Assembly (NCBI GenBank): GCA_017959225.1
Contig: JAGDBD010000002.1
Location: forward strand, 1-45,063
DNA length: 45,063 bases
Reading direction: 5' to 3'
DNA from: Fibrobacter sp.
GTDB taxonomy: Bacteria > Fibrobacterota > Fibrobacteria > Fibrobacterales > Fibrobacteraceae
This document shows, piece after piece, positions 32,347 to 40,931 of the stretch. A program made the translations under genes and the position numbers. The notes under the pieces are model-generated. The model saw only the letters and a program-made list of their open reading frames with translations, did no database searches and was not told where the DNA came from. Within the stretch, counting starts at the first letter, position 1; the number at the start of each line of letters is the position of its first letter.

Positions 32347-34102
32347 GGCAACCTCCAATGGTCCAGCTAATCGACTGCTGATAATCCTTCCACATTTTCG
32401 CATATTCCCCGTTCTTTTCAAGGAGTTCCTTATGCGTCCCCTGCTCCGCAATAGAGCCTTCCTTCACCACTAAAATCTGGTCCGCATGAACAACGCTCGT
32501 TAAGCGGTGAGCGATCATCAACACGGTTTTTCCTTTCGAAAGCGTATGCAACGCCTTTTGAATCAAATGTTCATTTTCCGGATCAGCAAAAGCAGTCGCT
32601 TCGTCAAGAACGACAATCGGTGCATTTTTAAGAATGGCCCTGGCAAGGACAATGCGTTGCTGTTCGCCTCCCGAAAGGTACGTTCCTTTGCTACCGATTA
32701 CCGTTCCAACGCCTTGCGGTAACCGTTCTATAATTTCACGGCATTGAGCTGCATCCAGTGCGCGATCCACGTCTTCAAAGGTGGCGTTTGGCGAACCATA
32801 ACGAACGTTATCTAAAATGCTCTTTTTAAAAAGTCGGGTGTTTTGGAAAACGAAAGAAATATTTTTCATTAAATCTTCTGGAGCAATTTCCTTAACGGAA
32901 ATTCCGCCGATAAAAACTTCGCCCTTGTCCGCGTCAAAAAAGCGGGGCAAAAGTTTTGCCACAGTACTTTTACCGCCTCCCGAAGGTCCCACAAGAGCAA
33001 CCGTTTGACCTTCTTCCATGCAAAAAGAAATATTCTTCAAAACCTGAGCTTGAGTTCCCGGGTACGTAAAGTCTACATTGCGAAATTCTACGTCGAACTT
33101 TTTCATCGGCTGTGGATTTTTTGTCTGAGAAAGTTGCGGATAATCCGTCAGCTGATGAATCGAATCGACAGCGATTCCCGCTTGATTCAATGCTTGGCTC
33201 AAATACATGCTGCGCATGATACATTGAGAAAATACAGGCGTTACCAAGATGTAAAGCATCAAATCCACAATCGTTTTTGAAACTTCACCGGAATGCGAAA
33301 TGATTAAAATGGCAGCCGGTACAAGGAAGAGCGCAAAGCCGTTGATGAGAGTCGTATAAGTGCTCATAATGAACTTCCAGCCCCGCGCATATTCTACAAC
33401 CATCTGATTGTAAAGTTCAATGGAATTGTAAAAGTTCTTAAAAGAGTAAATTGTCTGCTGAAAGATTTTTACCACAGGAATTCCGCGGACATATTCCACA
33501 GCTTCACCGTTCATATTTTCTAAAGACTTCATATACGCCTGCATAAAGTCTTTACATTTCATTCCCTTGGTTCCTAGCATCACAACCGCATAGCTTATCG
33601 GGATAAGCGTTGCAAGCCCCATTCGCCAATCAAAAGAAAACATGAGTACTAGAGCCGCAATCGGCACAAGCAAAGTTCCTGCCAAATCCGGAAGCTGATG
33701 GGCCAAAAAAGTATGGGTAATGCCAGCATTGTCATCGATAATTTTTCGAATATTACCTGTTGAATTCTTGTCAAAAAAACCAAGAGGCAATTTCAAAAGT
33801 TTTTCCATGGCTGCACAACGGATATTTCCTTCTACACGGAAAGCCACCAAATGGGAACAAACAAGAGCTACAAAATAAAGGATTACGCTCGACACCGAAA
33901 AGACGACAGCGAGCACTGCGTAATGTTTGACCATATCCGTCGAAACAACTCCGTTCGCCGAAAAGAGTTCTCGAACAAGAAACCATACGTAAATAAACGG
34001 TGCAATGCCCAAAACAGCACTCAATGCCGAAAATAAAATAGCCAGCGGAAATAAAGGTTTCCGCGATTTCATATAAGGGGAAAGTTTTCCAAATGTTGTC
34101 AT
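32339..34102 (-). CDS. ABC half-transporter, exporter fold (first of pair)
   Basis: 587 aa. Membrane domain (about 15-315, LFPLAILFSALSAVLGIAPFIYVW; EKLLKLPLGFFDKNSTGNIRKI coupling region) and nucleotide-binding domain with Walker A GPSGGGKST, FQNTRLF, signature LSGGEQQRIVLARAI, Walker B IVVLDEATAF and H-loop IAHRL. Both ATPase halves of the pair look competent. The start ATG at 34102 has AGGA 6 nt upstream. A DtxR-type dyad lies 13 nt before the ATG, which suggests metal-dependent repression. The receptor and lipoprotein genes are transcribed in the other direction from the same 243-nt intergenic region. Confidence 0.86.
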   Translation of the reverse strand: MTTFGKLSPYMKSRKPLFPLAILFSALSAVLGIAPFIYVWFLVRELFSANGVVSTDMVKHYAVLAVVFSVSSVILYFVALVCSHLVAFRVEGNIRCAAMEKLLKLPLGFFDKNSTGNIRKIIDDNAGITHTFLAHQLPDLAGTLLVPIAALVLMFSFDWRMGLATLIPISYAVVMLGTKGMKCKDFMQAYMKSLENMNGEAVEYVRGIPVVKIFQQTIYSFKNFYNSIELYNQMVVEYARGWKFIMSTYTTLINGFALFLVPAAILIISHSGEVSKTIVDLMLYILVTPVFSQCIMRSMYLSQALNQAGIAVDSIHQLTDYPQLSQTKNPQPMKKFDVEFRNVDFTYPGTQAQVLKNISFCMEEGQTVALVGPSGGGKSTVAKLLPRFFDADKGEVFIGGISVKEIAPEDLMKNISFVFQNTRLFKKSILDNVRYGSPNATFEDVDRALDAAQCREIIERLPQGVGTVIGSKGTYLSGGEQQRIVLARAILKNAPIVVLDEATAFADPENEHLIQKALHTLSKGKTVLMIAHRLTSVVHADQILVVKEGSIAEQGTHKELLEKNGEYAKMWKDYQQSISWTIGGCHV

Positions 34103-34114
34103 GATTCATCCTAA

Positions 34115-34130
34115 TTTAGTCGAAACTAAA
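34115..34130 (-). promoter_or_regulatory. DtxR/MntR-type operator before the ABC pair
   Basis: TTTAGT-CGAA-ACTAAA, a perfect 6-bp dyad with a 4-nt centre. Read on minus it is TTAGTTTCGACTAA, 12 of 14 identical to TTAGTTTCAGCTAA at the DtxR-like regulator (44387-44400). The layout TTAG-N6-CTAA is the core of known DtxR/IdeR boxes. Confidence 0.6.
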
Positions 34131-34141
34131 ATTTGGTTCCA

Positions 34142-34170
34142 ATTTTAAAACGAAACACATCTTTTCGCAA
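34142..34170 (-). promoter_or_regulatory. Putative promoter of the ABC pair
   Basis: Minus strand -35 TTGCGA (34165-34170), 17-bp spacer, -10 TAAAAT (34142-34147). The operator would lie at about +6 to +21, in a position to block transcription. Confidence 0.45.
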
Positions 34171-34298
34171 GCATTTTTGTCCGTTTGGATTTTCAAAAAA
34201 CATTTTGGAGTTTTTTAGATTCTTAACAGCAATTTCATACAAATTAACGTTCGATAAGCGGATCGTTTAGAGTCCATTTGGAGTGGGTTTTCATTTAT

Positions 34299-34326
34299 TT
34301 GCTTCTTAAAATTGGCGCATTAAAAA
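34299..34326 (+). promoter_or_regulatory. Putative promoter of the uptake lipoprotein and TonB receptor
   Basis: -35 TTGCTT (34299-34304), 16-bp spacer, -10 TAAAAA (34321-34326), followed by GGAG 6 nt before the ATG at 34346. No clear TTAG-N6-CTAA box was found on this side. Confidence 0.4.
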
Positions 34327-34345
34327 CTTTGTTCTAGGAGAAAAT

Positions 34346-35548
34346 ATGAACAAAAAAATTTTCGCATGGACAGCAATTTTTGCATGCAGCCTTTTCACCG
34401 CTTGCAGCAACAATTCTTCCAGTGCAAATGAAGATTCCAATTACACCCGACAATTCGCAACGGCCATTTCTACCGGCGAAACCATATTCATCGGCACAAT
34501 GTCCATGGATCACATCGAAGATCTGGGAACAGATTTCGTCGAAGTGGGAACCCGTGCAGGAGTCGTATATTACGACGGTTCCCTTTTCGTCACCGATTTG
34601 GACGTGGGTTCCATTACCAGGTACGCTTTGGATGAACACAATAAAATCGGTACAAAGCAAGGTCAAATTACACTTGCAGGCGCATGGGCAAATCACATTT
34701 TCTTTGTAAACAAGAACAAAGGTTACATCGGCGCACAAACAGATACGCTCTATATTTTCGACCCTCAAGAAATGAAGATCACCGGTGGTATTGACTTTAC
34801 AAAGTTCAAGAGCGAAAATGCAACAGCCGTTACGCCGGGCACAGGCGTCATTGTAGACGGTCGGCTTTATATAGGTCTTTTGCAAAACCAAAACGCTTAT
34901 GCAACAGGCGATACAGCTCAAGTGGCCATCATCGATATCGAAGCGGATTCCGTGATTGCTGTCGCCAAGGATGACCGCGTTGCCGCGGTGGGTTCTCTAG
35001 ATGATTCCCAAAATCAAGCCTTCGTTGTTACAAAGGATTATATTTATACCTACAGCAACGCCTCCTGGGGTTACGCTCCCGGTCAAATCGACGGATTCCT
35101 TCGCATCAAAATTGGCGAAACAGAATTTGACAAAGATTACGCATGGCTCATTAGCCAAGATCTCGAAATCGACGGTTACACAGAAAAAGGGAACTTCAAA
35201 CATTTTGCTCCGTTCTCTACAGCAGACGGATCCGTTGTCTACGGCTTCTTAAACTTGATGGTAGACTTGAAAATGGTTTGGAAAGATATGGATGATTATT
35301 TCGCTTACACCATGAAACCTGTAAAAGTCGATCTTGCCAAAAAGAAAGTGACTCCACTTCCCATTGATTACACATCGAGCTGGGCTTCTTACGGCAATTA
35401 TCTTGAAGACGCCGGCACTGTTATCTTTGCCGTTTCAACGGAAAAAGGTGGAAACATGTACCTCCGTTACGATCCGATCTCCGACGCGGTTACCGATATC
35501 ATTGGAAAGCCCAAGCAAATTCCCATGTGGATCGTTCCTCTTAAATAA
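34346..35548 (+). CDS. Surface lipoprotein partner of TonB receptor (beta-propeller-like)
   Basis: 400 aa. Lipobox LFTAC with Cys20 and a short Ser/Asn linker. The rest looks like a beta-propeller: repeating units in which a small strand pattern ends in a turn (VVYYDGSLFVTDLDVGSITRY; NHIFFVNKNKGYIGAQTDTLYIFD; GVIVDGRLYIGLL; AFVVTKDYIYTY; DAGTVIFAVSTEKGG). This resembles DUF4374-type lipoproteins that accompany siderophore receptors in Bacteroidetes, such as XusB; that match is from memory of the pattern. Predicted to capture the ligand outside the cell and hand it to the TonB receptor downstream. GGAG 6 nt before the ATG. Confidence 0.65.
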   Translation: MNKKIFAWTAIFACSLFTACSNNSSSANEDSNYTRQFATAISTGETIFIGTMSMDHIEDLGTDFVEVGTRAGVVYYDGSLFVTDLDVGSITRYALDEHNKIGTKQGQITLAGAWANHIFFVNKNKGYIGAQTDTLYIFDPQEMKITGGIDFTKFKSENATAVTPGTGVIVDGRLYIGLLQNQNAYATGDTAQVAIIDIEADSVIAVAKDDRVAAVGSLDDSQNQAFVVTKDYIYTYSNASWGYAPGQIDGFLRIKIGETEFDKDYAWLISQDLEIDGYTEKGNFKHFAPFSTADGSVVYGFLNLMVDLKMVWKDMDDYFAYTMKPVKVDLAKKKVTPLPIDYTSSWASYGNYLEDAGTVIFAVSTEKGGNMYLRYDPISDAVTDIIGKPKQIPMWIVPLK

Positions 35549-35582
35549 AATGCAGAAAAATTCCAACAAACTCTCTTAAGCG

Positions 35583-35614
35583 AAAAGGTCTCCACCTTTG
35601 TGGTGGAGGCTTTT
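35583..35614 (+). terminator. Strong hairpin between lipoprotein and TonB receptor genes
   Basis: CTCCACC (35590-35596), loop TTTGT, GGTGGAG (35602-35608), extended by AAAAG/CTTTT (35583-35587 with 35610-35614), then CTTTCT. It lies 12 nt before the receptor ATG and could act as an attenuator or mRNA-processing boundary. Confidence 0.6.
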
Positions 35615-35626
35615 CTTTCTATCACT

Positions 35627-37789
35627 ATGAAGATTTTTCAGAGAATTTTCTTTTTCAGTTTTATCCTTTTAAGCTTTATCTTTGCAGAAGATGAAGAAGT
35701 CACAAGCTTTGAAGACTACACCGAAAGCGAAGACGTCACCATTCTAGAGGGTTTCTCTGTGGAAACCGACGAAGAAATCGCTTCTAAAGCCCAGACAAAA
35801 AAAATGGAAAGCGCTTTTTCCATCGATGCACAAGAAATACAGAACTCAAGCAAAACCATTTCAAAAGCGATCAACAGTTCTTCGGGTGTAAAAGTTCGAA
35901 AGTCAGGAGGCATGGGCAGTGACGGAAAAATCAATATCCGCGGCATGGAAGGAAAAAACATCAAAGTTCTCGTTAACGGGATTCCTGTCGATGCTCAAGG
36001 AAATCTCGGCCTAGACGACATTCCCATGGAACAAATCGCAAGCATCGAAGTTTACAAAGGGTACATTCCCGCTCGATTTGCAACGGACGGTGCAGGGGGC
36101 GCAATCAACGTCATCACTCAAAAACACGCAGCGAATTCCGTAAATGCGGCTTACAGTTTTTCAAGTTACAACACTCACAAAGCATCGGTAAGCGCAAGTC
36201 ACACGATCGATAGCCTTGTCAACGGGTCAAGCCTTGAAATAGGCTTTTCGGGTTATTTCAATCATTCCGACAACGATTACGAATTCACTTCACCCTACAT
36301 GAAAAGTTCAACCGGAAACGATACAAGCGTCATCCGAGATCACGACCGGTATACATCTTACAATGTGCAAGCTTTTGCAAACTGGATGAATTTCTGGTTG
36401 GATCAAATTTCGATTGGAACTAGTTTTGGTGCAAATGAAAAAGAAGTCCAGGGTACGGAATATCGCATTTTACACGCACAATCCGAAGGGCAACATTGGG
36501 GATCGAATATTGCTCTTTCCAAAAAAGATTTCTTTTTAAGAAACCTCAATTTTGACAACAACTTTTCTTTCCGTTTTGCTAAAAATAAAATCACCGATAC
36601 AAGTAAAATTCATTGCCGCGGCTGGACCATTTGCGACACGACTTCTAAAAATGTCGGCGAGCTTACCGCCATGGGACTTCCCAAGCTCCGCACTGTTGAA
36701 ATTCACGAGTTTAATGATGCGCTGAATTTCAAATATGAATTTTTCAACCACCATACTTTCTTTTGGAACACGCTTTACCGGTTTCACAAAGAAAGCCCCG
36801 AAGACCGCTTTGGTTCGGAATCGGTGGGATTCAATACCGCCGGGTATCCCGGCGAAAGCAATTCTATTACCACGGGACTTTCTTTAGAAAATAAATTTTG
36901 GAACGATAAAATTCAAAACTTGATCGGTGTAAAATTCTACTACCTGAAATCCAAAATTTCTTCTCCGGCTACTTCTGTGTTGAATGCGGCAGAAATGGAA
37001 TCAAACGTATATAAAAATTGGAGTTATGACGAAAGCATTCTTTATCAAATTTTTGAGCCTTTAGCGGTGAAAGCTTCGTATCAGCATGCGGTACGCCTTC
37101 CCACGCCCGACGAACTCTTTGGCGACGGCATCCAAGTGAGAGCCGCAACAAACTTGAAGCCAGAAGAAGCAGACAATTTTAACGTAGGATTTTCGTTAGA
37201 CTGGATGCAAGTTCCTTTGATTACAAGGTTCCGCTTTGACGGAGACGTTTTCCACTCTTATTACAAGAATCGCATTCATTATTTGAGCTCATCCCAAATG
37301 GCCGTTCCCTATACCAATATGGAACCGATTCGCGGTTGGGGTTACGAAGGGGACATCAAGCTAGATGTCAACGAATGGATTTTACTCGGAACGAACTTCA
37401 CATTCCAGGATTTGCGAAATGTCAACTACATCGCAAAACAGGGCATTCCAGAAAATGCGATTATGCCAAACATTCCCCGTTTTTACATGAACTATCTCGC
37501 TGAATTTCACACCGGAGATTTAATACGCTCCGGAGATTTTTTGAAAGTTTGGTGGAACGCCAATTATACGGCGGAATATTATTACGGTTGGAAGATCAGT
37601 TCAAGACAAAATCGAAAAATCGATGCGAGCTTTACACAGGATATCGGTATGGAATATTCGATTTGGGAAAACAAACTCGCCTGGAGTTTTGAAGTGGACA
37701 ACCTTCTCGATTCCAAATCTTATGATAACTACGGCGAAAGCAAACCGGGCCGCACCTTCGCCACCAAAATCCGGTACAGCTTCCGCTGA
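35627..37789 (+). CDS. TonB-dependent outer-membrane receptor
   Basis: 720 aa. Signal peptide (1-~20, LLSFIFAEDEE), a possible TonB box around DVTILEGFSV, a plug domain (about 50-170) with INIRGMEGKNIKVLVNGIPVD, ASIEVYKGYIPARF and GAGGAINVITQK, then a 22-strand-type barrel ending TKIRYSFR. No carboxypeptidase-like N-terminal domain, so it is a simple receptor rather than a SusC type. With the lipoprotein and the exporter-fold ABC pair it points to siderophore or metal-chelate import. The ATG at 35627 is used because the signal peptide starts there; a GTG 27 nt upstream falls in the hairpin. No Shine-Dalgarno at normal distance. Confidence 0.88.
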   Translation: MKIFQRIFFFSFILLSFIFAEDEEVTSFEDYTESEDVTILEGFSVETDEEIASKAQTKKMESAFSIDAQEIQNSSKTISKAINSSSGVKVRKSGGMGSDGKINIRGMEGKNIKVLVNGIPVDAQGNLGLDDIPMEQIASIEVYKGYIPARFATDGAGGAINVITQKHAANSVNAAYSFSSYNTHKASVSASHTIDSLVNGSSLEIGFSGYFNHSDNDYEFTSPYMKSSTGNDTSVIRDHDRYTSYNVQAFANWMNFWLDQISIGTSFGANEKEVQGTEYRILHAQSEGQHWGSNIALSKKDFFLRNLNFDNNFSFRFAKNKITDTSKIHCRGWTICDTTSKNVGELTAMGLPKLRTVEIHEFNDALNFKYEFFNHHTFFWNTLYRFHKESPEDRFGSESVGFNTAGYPGESNSITTGLSLENKFWNDKIQNLIGVKFYYLKSKISSPATSVLNAAEMESNVYKNWSYDESILYQIFEPLAVKASYQHAVRLPTPDELFGDGIQVRAATNLKPEEADNFNVGFSLDWMQVPLITRFRFDGDVFHSYYKNRIHYLSSSQMAVPYTNMEPIRGWGYEGDIKLDVNEWILLGTNFTFQDLRNVNYIAKQGIPENAIMPNIPRFYMNYLAEFHTGDLIRSGDFLKVWWNANYTAEYYYGWKISSRQNRKIDASFTQDIGMEYSIWENKLAWSFEVDNLLDSKSYDNYGESKPGRTFATKIRYSFR

Positions 37790-37864
37790 GGATTTATATT
37801 CTGAATCGATTTCTTCTGAAAATCCGAGCGACGACAGAGCCGCCTAAATGTCTAATTTTATAAC

Positions 37865-38143
37865 GTGCCTCATTACGTTTACATGTTGCTTTGCAAAGGA
37901 AACCGGATTTACACCGGTTATGCGACCGACGTTCAAAAACGTTTTGAAGCCCATCAAGCGGGAAAGGGCGCCAAGTTTACCAAGGCGTTCCCACCCCAAA
38001 AAATCCTCAAAGTCTTTGAACTTGAAACAAAGCACGACGCCATGCGGCTAGAATCCCTGATCAAGCAGAAATCCTTAGAAATCAAAAAAGAATGCATTCG
38101 GCTTCCGGAAGGAACGCTCCCCCCGTTTTTTACCGATCCTTAG
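37865..38143 (+). CDS. GIY-YIG nuclease domain protein (YhbQ/UPF0213 type)
   Basis: 92 aa, normal for the family. YVYMLLCKGNRIYTGYATDVQKRFEAH is the GIY-YIG motif with its Arg, followed by GKGAKFTKAFPPQKILKVFE and a lysine-rich helix (LESLIKQKSLEIKK). Small proteins of this family act on DNA or RNA in repair; the role here is unknown. GTG start at 37865, no Shine-Dalgarno. Convergent with polA: the two stop codons overlap by 4 nt (TTAG). Confidence 0.88.
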   Translation: MPHYVYMLLCKGNRIYTGYATDVQKRFEAHQAGKGAKFTKAFPPQKILKVFELETKHDAMRLESLIKQKSLEIKKECIRLPEGTLPPFFTDP

Positions 38144-40908
38144 TGGGCATCCAACCAGTTTGCACCATAACCTACGGAAGCAACCAGCGGGACCTTCAAT
38201 TCCATAGCGTTTTGCATTTCGCTCTGCACGATTCTTCCCATTTCTTCCACACGATCCTTGGGGCATTCGAACACAAGTTCATCGTGCACCTGGAGCATCA
38301 TCGTTAGCGGCAAAGAATCCTCTTCGATGCGTTTTGCCACGCGAATCATCGCCGTTTTGATCAAATCGGCAGCACTTCCCTGCACAGGCGTATTCACAGC
38401 CATACGTTCAGCCATTTGACATTCCGTGCGGTCACTGGAATCGATTCCCAAAATGGCACGGCGCCGACCGGTGAGAGTTTCTACGTAGCCATGTTCATGG
38501 GCAAAGCGTTTGATTCGTTCCACATAGGATTCTACACCGCGGTACAAATTAAAGTAACCGTCGATAAAAGCCTTGGCTTCTCCCATGGGAATGTGCAAAT
38601 CCCGGGAAAGGCGGAACGGAGTCATACCGTAAAGAACCCCGAAGTTTACCACTTTGGCACGGCGGCGTTCATCCGCAGTGACTTCAGAAGGATCTTTTCC
38701 AAATACCGCAGAAGCCGTGAGCGCATGAATGTCCATGCCGCTATTGTAAGCTTCGATGAGCTTTTCATCTTCACTCAAATGGGCAAGCATTCGAAGTTCT
38801 ATTTGCGAATAGTCCGCCGAAAGAATCACGTTGTGAGCGGGATCTTCCGGCACAAAAGCCGCACGGATTTTTTTGCCTTCTTCGGAACGGATCGGAATAT
38901 TTTGCAAGTTCGGATCACGGCTCGAAAGGCGCCCCGTCGCCGTTCCCCACTGCACAAAATTCGTGTGAATGCGGTGAGTTTCCTTGTTCACAAGCGTCGG
39001 AAGGACTTCCACATAAGTGTTCTGAAGCTTTTTCAGTTCACGATAATTTAAAATCGATTGGATGAAAAGCGTCTCTTGTTCCGAAAGGTCGAATTCGTTC
39101 AAAAGGCGATCGAGAACAGCGCTATCCGTGCTGCGGCCAGTCGCCGTTTTCTTCAGAACTTTTAATTTGAAATCATCGTAAAGAACTTCGGCCAGCTGTT
39201 TTGGCGAACTGATGTTGAAAGGATTTCCACCCGAAAGTTGATAAATCAATTCTTCCGTTTTTTCAATGCGACTTGCAAAATCTTCGGAAAGAGACTGGAG
39301 AGATTTCAAATCCACGGAAGCGCCGTTTTCTTCCATATTGAAAAGCACTTTGAGAATCGGCATCTCTGTTTCTTCAAAATGCTTTAACAAGCCATTCTGT
39401 TGAAGCTTTTCTTGAATCTTATCCCAAAGTTCATATATGGCAGCGGCATTCTGGGCTGCATATTCCGCCGCATCATCTACAGATACACGGCAAAATTCAA
39501 TTTCATTTTTCCCGTGGCCCGTCAAGTTTTCTTTCAAAGGAACTTCCCTGCCCACATAACGCATGGAAAGTTCTTCCAGTTCATACTTGGATTCTCCCGG
39601 AGAAAGAAGCCACGCTCCGAGTTGCGCATCCAAAACTTGAGGAGGTTCAACACGTTCATCCATCGACCAGGAAAGTACATGCAACGCGGCTTTCGCACTG
39701 AACATGCGCCAGGATTTTTCTGCAATCGTAAATGCCGGAACAAACCAATCCGAAAAATATTCCGTATCGATATTGTTCAAAGGAATTCCCATGTCATCCG
39801 TGTGACCGAGCGGTACGTAAAAACCTTTATCCGGTTCCGTCGCAAATGCGACTCCCGAAATCCGCGTTTCCATTTGATTCGAACCGTCATACATCACAGA
39901 AATCGCCGGAGAAGCAGAACCTTCCACAGCTTCCATCATTTCTTTAAAGGCTTTGGTAGTCCGCACCACGACCGTTTCAAACGGCTTCGCATTTCGCTTC
40001 GGAAGTTCTTTCGAAAATCCAGATTTCGACGGAACATCTTCCAGTAAACGGATCAAGCTAAAGATTTCGTTTTCTTTGAAAATCTTTGCCACGGCATCGC
40101 TTTCAATGCCTTTGAATTCTAGTTCTGCCGTAGTTCCTTTAAAGCCTCGTGCCGATTGGATCGTAACAAGTTCCCGTGAAAGGAATGCATTTTCCTTGCC
40201 TTTTTCCAAGTTGTCATGCAAGCCTTTTTTGGTAATCTTATCCAGATTTTCATACAAATTATCAATGGAACCGTATTCCTGCAAAAGTTGCACGGCAGTT
40301 TTAGGCCCCACTTTCGCAACGCCGGGAACGTTATCGGAAGAATCTCCCATCAAGGCGAGATAATCGCGGATCTGCTCCGGAGGCACTCCAAATTTTTCTT
40401 TCACCTGTTCCGGTCCAAAGTCAATGCCGTCCGCTCCCTTTTCCAAATGGAAAAGATGAATGCGATCGTTCACCACCTGGGAAAGGTCCTTGTCTTTGGT
40501 AACAAGTAGAATTTGTTCAAAGCCTTCCTTGTATGCGACTTCCGCAGCAGCAGCCATTACGTCGTCGGCTTCATAGCCTTTTTCCGAAAGCAGAGGAAGT
40601 CCGCTGGCATGGATGATTTCTTCCAAGAGCGGCATCTGCTTTGCCATTTCTTCGGGCATCGGGCCGCGATTCGCTTTGTACTCCGGGTAAAGTTCATGCC
40701 GAAACGTCGGAGCGCCCACATCCGTTACAATTGCAAAATGGGTCGGTTTGTGTTTAGCAAGAATCCGAAGGACTGCACCCCAGTATCCATGTACCAAGGA
40801 AACATCCAAACCATCCTTGTTGACCAAAGGATTTTTTGCATACGCATAGAACATGCGGAACGCGAGTGCAAACGAGTCCAACAAAAGCAACTTACGCGGA
40901 GCGGGCAT
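38140..40908 (-). CDS. polA: DNA polymerase I, degenerate 3'-5' exonuclease
   Basis: 922 aa. 5'-nuclease domain (1-~290; YKANRG, VTKDKDLSQVV, DYLALMGDSSDNVPGV, GPKTAVQLL), 3'-5' exonuclease-like domain (about 320-515) and family A polymerase (about 520-922) with motif A LSADYSQIELRMLAHL, motif B KVVNFGVLYGM and motif C LQVHDELVFE. In the exonuclease-like part the usual DTE motif reads YDGS, the NLKYD position reads AKAALH, and the YxxxD position reads YAAQN, so proofreading is expected to be lost, as in Taq-type enzymes. AGGAGG 6 nt before the ATG. Downstream of purT by 23 nt. Confidence 0.95.
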   Translation of the reverse strand: MPAPRKLLLLDSFALAFRMFYAYAKNPLVNKDGLDVSLVHGYWGAVLRILAKHKPTHFAIVTDVGAPTFRHELYPEYKANRGPMPEEMAKQMPLLEEIIHASGLPLLSEKGYEADDVMAAAAEVAYKEGFEQILLVTKDKDLSQVVNDRIHLFHLEKGADGIDFGPEQVKEKFGVPPEQIRDYLALMGDSSDNVPGVAKVGPKTAVQLLQEYGSIDNLYENLDKITKKGLHDNLEKGKENAFLSRELVTIQSARGFKGTTAELEFKGIESDAVAKIFKENEIFSLIRLLEDVPSKSGFSKELPKRNAKPFETVVVRTTKAFKEMMEAVEGSASPAISVMYDGSNQMETRISGVAFATEPDKGFYVPLGHTDDMGIPLNNIDTEYFSDWFVPAFTIAEKSWRMFSAKAALHVLSWSMDERVEPPQVLDAQLGAWLLSPGESKYELEELSMRYVGREVPLKENLTGHGKNEIEFCRVSVDDAAEYAAQNAAAIYELWDKIQEKLQQNGLLKHFEETEMPILKVLFNMEENGASVDLKSLQSLSEDFASRIEKTEELIYQLSGGNPFNISSPKQLAEVLYDDFKLKVLKKTATGRSTDSAVLDRLLNEFDLSEQETLFIQSILNYRELKKLQNTYVEVLPTLVNKETHRIHTNFVQWGTATGRLSSRDPNLQNIPIRSEEGKKIRAAFVPEDPAHNVILSADYSQIELRMLAHLSEDEKLIEAYNSGMDIHALTASAVFGKDPSEVTADERRRAKVVNFGVLYGMTPFRLSRDLHIPMGEAKAFIDGYFNLYRGVESYVERIKRFAHEHGYVETLTGRRRAILGIDSSDRTECQMAERMAVNTPVQGSAADLIKTAMIRVAKRIEEDSLPLTMMLQVHDELVFECPKDRVEEMGRIVQSEMQNAMELKVPLVASVGYGANWLDAH

Positions 40909-40931
40909 ATGCCCTCCTATCCAAAATGTTT

